This document shows positions 5,728 to 7,887 of a stretch of DNA of 7,887 nt, in pieces. Every line of letters starts with the position of its first letter. The first letter of the stretch is position 1. The DNA comes from an uncultured Bacteroidales bacterium (GTDB taxonomy: Bacteria > Bacteroidota > Bacteroidia > Bacteroidales > Paludibacteraceae), in assembly GCA_903899865.1 (NCBI GenBank), contig CAIUKZ010000027.1:1-7887 (forward strand). The letters run 5' to 3'. The notes under the pieces were generated by a model. That model saw only the letters and a list, made by a program, of their open reading frames with translations, was not told where the DNA came from and ran no database searches. Both the position numbers and the translations under genes were made by a program.

Positions 5728-6882
5728 ATGATATCGGACTATTTAATTTTTTTTAGACATAAAGGTATGAGAGCAATTTTTTTTCTAATTATGTTTTCGG
5801 TTTTTGGGTTGATGAATTACTATGTTTCGCTAAGAGGATGGCAGGTATTATCAGCATTTGGAACATGGAAGTTTGTCGTTCCGGTATTAATCATTACCAT
5901 GTTTATAGCATTTATGTCCACGATGATTTTTGGTGCTAATATGCCAGTGGGACTTGCGAAGGCTGTTTCATTCTTTGGTAATACATACGTAGTCGTACTT
6001 ATGTATATGCTTCTTTCGTTTCTGGTGGTGGATGTGGTACGACTTATAAATTTGGTATTTCCATTCATGAAAAATGGAATGCTTGTATTCCGGTTTGGTA
6101 CTTTCGTGTTGACCGTGGTGGGGATATCAATAGCTTTGGTGATAGGTAATTATCGGTTTAACCATCCACAAGTGGTGAAATTAAATATTAGCTCAGCAAA
6201 ACCTAAGCAGAATAAGCATGTACGTATAGTGGCAGTGAGTGATATGCACCTTGGATTTTCGATAGACAAAGCCCGACTTCAAAGCTATGTGAAACTAATC
6301 AATGATCAGCATCCTGACGTGGTGCTTATGGCAGGTGATATTTCTGACCGCCCGGTGTATCCTATTGTTCGTCAGAACATGAAAGAGGAACTACGCTCTA
6401 TCAAAACAAAACTTGGTGTATATGCCATCAATGGCAATCATGAGTATTTGTCGGAAACTCCATTGGCACTGTCTCCTTATTTGGAGGAGGCTGGCATCAA
6501 AGTGCTGCGTGACAATGTGGTGCTGGTGGATAGTAGTTTTTACATTGCAGGGCGGGATGACAGGATGAATCCAAACAGAAAAACGGTGCAAGCGTTGGTA
6601 TCGGGACTGGATAGTAAATTGCCCATAATCATGATGGATCATCAGCCCTATCACTTGGAAGAAGCAGCAAAAAATGGGGTGGATCTACAACTTTCTGGAC
6701 ATACACATAATGGTCAGTTTTTTCCTGGCAATCTGATAGTTAAGCGCATGTATGAACTAGGCTACGGCTACCTAAAAAAAGGAAACACACATTACTATGT
6801 TTCCTCTGGATTGGGGATATGGGGACCACAGTATCGTATTGGCACTCAGTCGGAGATAGTAGTCATTGAACTTGATTACTAG
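5728..6882 (+). CDS. Membrane-anchored calcineurin-like metallophosphoesterase (YaeI/YkuE-like domain)
   Basis: The 384-residue protein has about four hydrophobic helices in its first 140 residues (roughly 16-32, 49-69, 84-110, 118-140) and then a phosphoesterase domain. The motifs are SDMH (171-174), AGD (202-204), GNHE (236-239), DHQP (304-307, His305) and GHTHNGQ (324-330). The last is typical of the YaeI/YkuE group, whose members include membrane-lipid phosphoesterases such as chlamydial LpxG; that link is family knowledge, not proof of substrate. All metal ligands are present. An even number of helices would put the catalytic domain on the same side as the N-terminus, but loop charges do not decide which side. 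The ATG at 5728 starts one base after the preceding stop, so the genes are surely co-transcribed. The gene runs convergently into trhO with a 5-nt gap. Confidence 0.9.
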   Translation: MISDYLIFFRHKGMRAIFFLIMFSVFGLMNYYVSLRGWQVLSAFGTWKFVVPVLIITMFIAFMSTMIFGANMPVGLAKAVSFFGNTYVVVLMYMLLSFLVVDVVRLINLVFPFMKNGMLVFRFGTFVLTVVGISIALVIGNYRFNHPQVVKLNISSAKPKQNKHVRIVAVSDMHLGFSIDKARLQSYVKLINDQHPDVVLMAGDISDRPVYPIVRQNMKEELRSIKTKLGVYAINGNHEYLSETPLALSPYLEEAGIKVLRDNVVLVDSSFYIAGRDDRMNPNRKTVQALVSGLDSKLPIIMMDHQPYHLEEAAKNGVDLQLSGHTHNGQFFPGNLIVKRMYELGYGYLKKGNTHYYVSSGLGIWGPQYRIGTQSEIVVIELDY

Positions 6883-6887
6883 TCGGA

Positions 6888-7887
6888 TTACCTCTCCGAT
6901 GTGGCTTTAGCCCTTCTGCTTCTGTAGATTTGACTCATGGCATATTTTGCTGCATTGGTTTGACGGATTTTTAAACGTTCGTCAGCAGGCAATGTGATGA
7001 TTTCGGCGCATTCGTATGAGCAGCAGCCGTTGTATTGTTTTTTGCAGTCATCGCACTGGATGAAAAGTAAATGGCAGTCGTTGTTGGCACAGTTGGTGTG
7101 CGTATCGGCAGGTTTTCCACACTGGTGACAATGGGCTATGACCTGTCCGTCTATGGATTCGCCTAGGCGCTCATCAAACACAAAATTTTTGCCAATAAAT
7201 TTGGAACTGAGGTTTAGTTTTTTGATTTGTTGGGCATATTCTATGATCCCGCCGTGAAGTTGTGACACGTTTTCAAATCCATTGTGAATAAGATACGCAC
7301 TCGCTTTTTCGCAACGGATACCTCCTGTGCAATAGAGCAAAAACTCTTTGTCTTTCTCATCTTTGAATTTTTCCACCACGTCGATTATGGCTTCTTTGAA
7401 CGTATCCGAATCGGGGCAATAGGCATTTTCGAACCTTCCAATTTCACTTTCGTAATGATTGCGCATGTCCACCACTATGGCATTGGGGTTTTGTACCGCT
7501 TCATGAAAGTCTAGTGCAGAAAGATGTGTCCCTACATTAGAAAGGTCATAAGACTTGCTGGGAAGCCCATCAGCCACGATGTAAGGGCGCACTTTGATGG
7601 TCAGTTTATAGAACGATTTTCCATTGTCCTCCACGGCGTATTTGATGGGCGTGTTGGTAAGTTCTGGAATGGCGTAAAGGAGTGTGAGAAATGTATCCAA
7701 ATGATGAGAAGGCACGCTCATCTGGGCATTGATGCCTTCGTTGGCTAGATAAATTCTTCCAAAAACTTTTAGTTCAGTTAAATTTTTATACAGCTCATCC
7801 CTAAATTCTTTTGGATGTTCGATATCAAAGTATTGATAGAAGGAAATGGTTTTTCTATGCTCTGTTTCTTTGAAAAGCAATGCTTTC
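6888..7887 (-). CDS. trhO: tRNA uridine(34) hydroxylase TrhO (YceA), rhodanese family; 5' end outside window
   Basis: TrhO uses oxygen to make 5-hydroxyuridine at the wobble position of tRNAs, a prephenate-independent step on the way to cmo5U-type modifications. Signatures, counted from Leu codon 7880-7878 as residue 1, are SFYQYFDIEHPKEFRDELY (13-31), GRIYLANEGINAQMSVP (41-57), KVRPYIVADG (96-105) and the rhodanese active loop CTGGIRCEKAS (184-194), whose Cys184 and Cys190 match the family. A cysteine-rich C-terminal region (nine Cys between 251 and 291) looks like a metal-binding element, as in longer TrhO members. The frame stays open to the window edge. The first visible ATG-like option, TTG at 7880, is unlikely because the family normally has some 15-20 further N-terminal residues. 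The true start therefore lies beyond 7887. No partner genes are visible. Confidence 0.95.
   Translation of the reverse strand, partial: KALLFKETEHRKTISFYQYFDIEHPKEFRDELYKNLTELKVFGRIYLANEGINAQMSVPSHHLDTFLTLLYAIPELTNTPIKYAVEDNGKSFYKLTIKVRPYIVADGLPSKSYDLSNVGTHLSALDFHEAVQNPNAIVVDMRNHYESEIGRFENAYCPDSDTFKEAIIDVVEKFKDEKDKEFLLYCTGGIRCEKASAYLIHNGFENVSQLHGGIIEYAQQIKKLNLSSKFIGKNFVFDERLGESIDGQVIAHCHQCGKPADTHTNCANNDCHLLFIQCDDCKKQYNGCCSYECAEIITLPADERLKIRQTNAAKYAMSQIYRSRRAKATSER

Noticed and set aside
5728..6882. Assignment as the lipid A enzyme LpxG/LpxH
   Set aside because: The domain group is similar to LpxG, but the four-helix N-terminus and operon context give no lipid A evidence, so only a family-level call is made.
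7878..7880. TTG as the true trhO start
   Set aside because: The frame continues open to the window edge (codons for K-A before it) and TrhO proteins normally have a further N-terminal segment.
1..7887. CRISPR arrays, insertion sequences, tRNA genes, phage or defence modules
   Set aside because: No spaced direct repeats, transposase motifs, cloverleaf sequences or defence domains were found on either strand.

Overview
The window reads as chromosomal DNA from a Bacteroidota bacterium, probably Flavobacteriia- or Cytophagia-like. It is AT-rich. Five of the intergenic starts are preceded by exact copies of the phylum's -7 promoter element, TAnnTTTG, and Shine-Dalgarno sequences are mostly absent. 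One lipoprotein carries a Capnocytophaga-type surface-export signal. No tRNA, rRNA, CRISPR array, transposase or phage gene is visible. The overall look is core chromosome with a few poorly characterised envelope genes.

Layout, left to right. (1) The 5' part of nadA (quinolinate synthase, NAD synthesis) on the minus strand, cut by the window start. (2) A 553-nt AT-rich intergenic stretch holding a candidate nadA promoter, a perfect 16-bp inverted repeat and two doubtful tiny ORFs. (3) A classical SDR oxidoreductase (minus) and an extended, DFR/HpnA-like SDR (plus), transcribed divergently from a 260-nt region with one -7 box for each. (4) A minus-strand parallel beta-helix lipoprotein whose stop codon abuts the stop of the extended SDR with no bases between. 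(5) A divergent promoter region, then a tight three-gene plus-strand operon: a predicted outer-membrane beta-barrel protein, a calcineurin-like phosphoesterase lipoprotein, and a second calcineurin-like phosphoesterase anchored by about four N-terminal membrane helices. (6) A convergent minus-strand trhO (tRNA U34 hydroxylase of the rhodanese family), whose first codons lie beyond the right edge.

The most promising unit for new biology is the 4165-6882 operon. It pairs two unrelated-looking metallophosphoesterases in different envelope positions with a barrel protein, behind one promoter and a leader that contains a small hairpin and an overlapping 21-codon ORF. Its substrate cannot be read from the sequence. 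The other genes look like independent transcription units for NAD synthesis, redox metabolism and tRNA modification.

Several naive longest-ORF starts are TTG codons that should be corrected: 1724 to 1700, 1955 to 1961, 4102 to 4165, and 7880 to a start outside the window.
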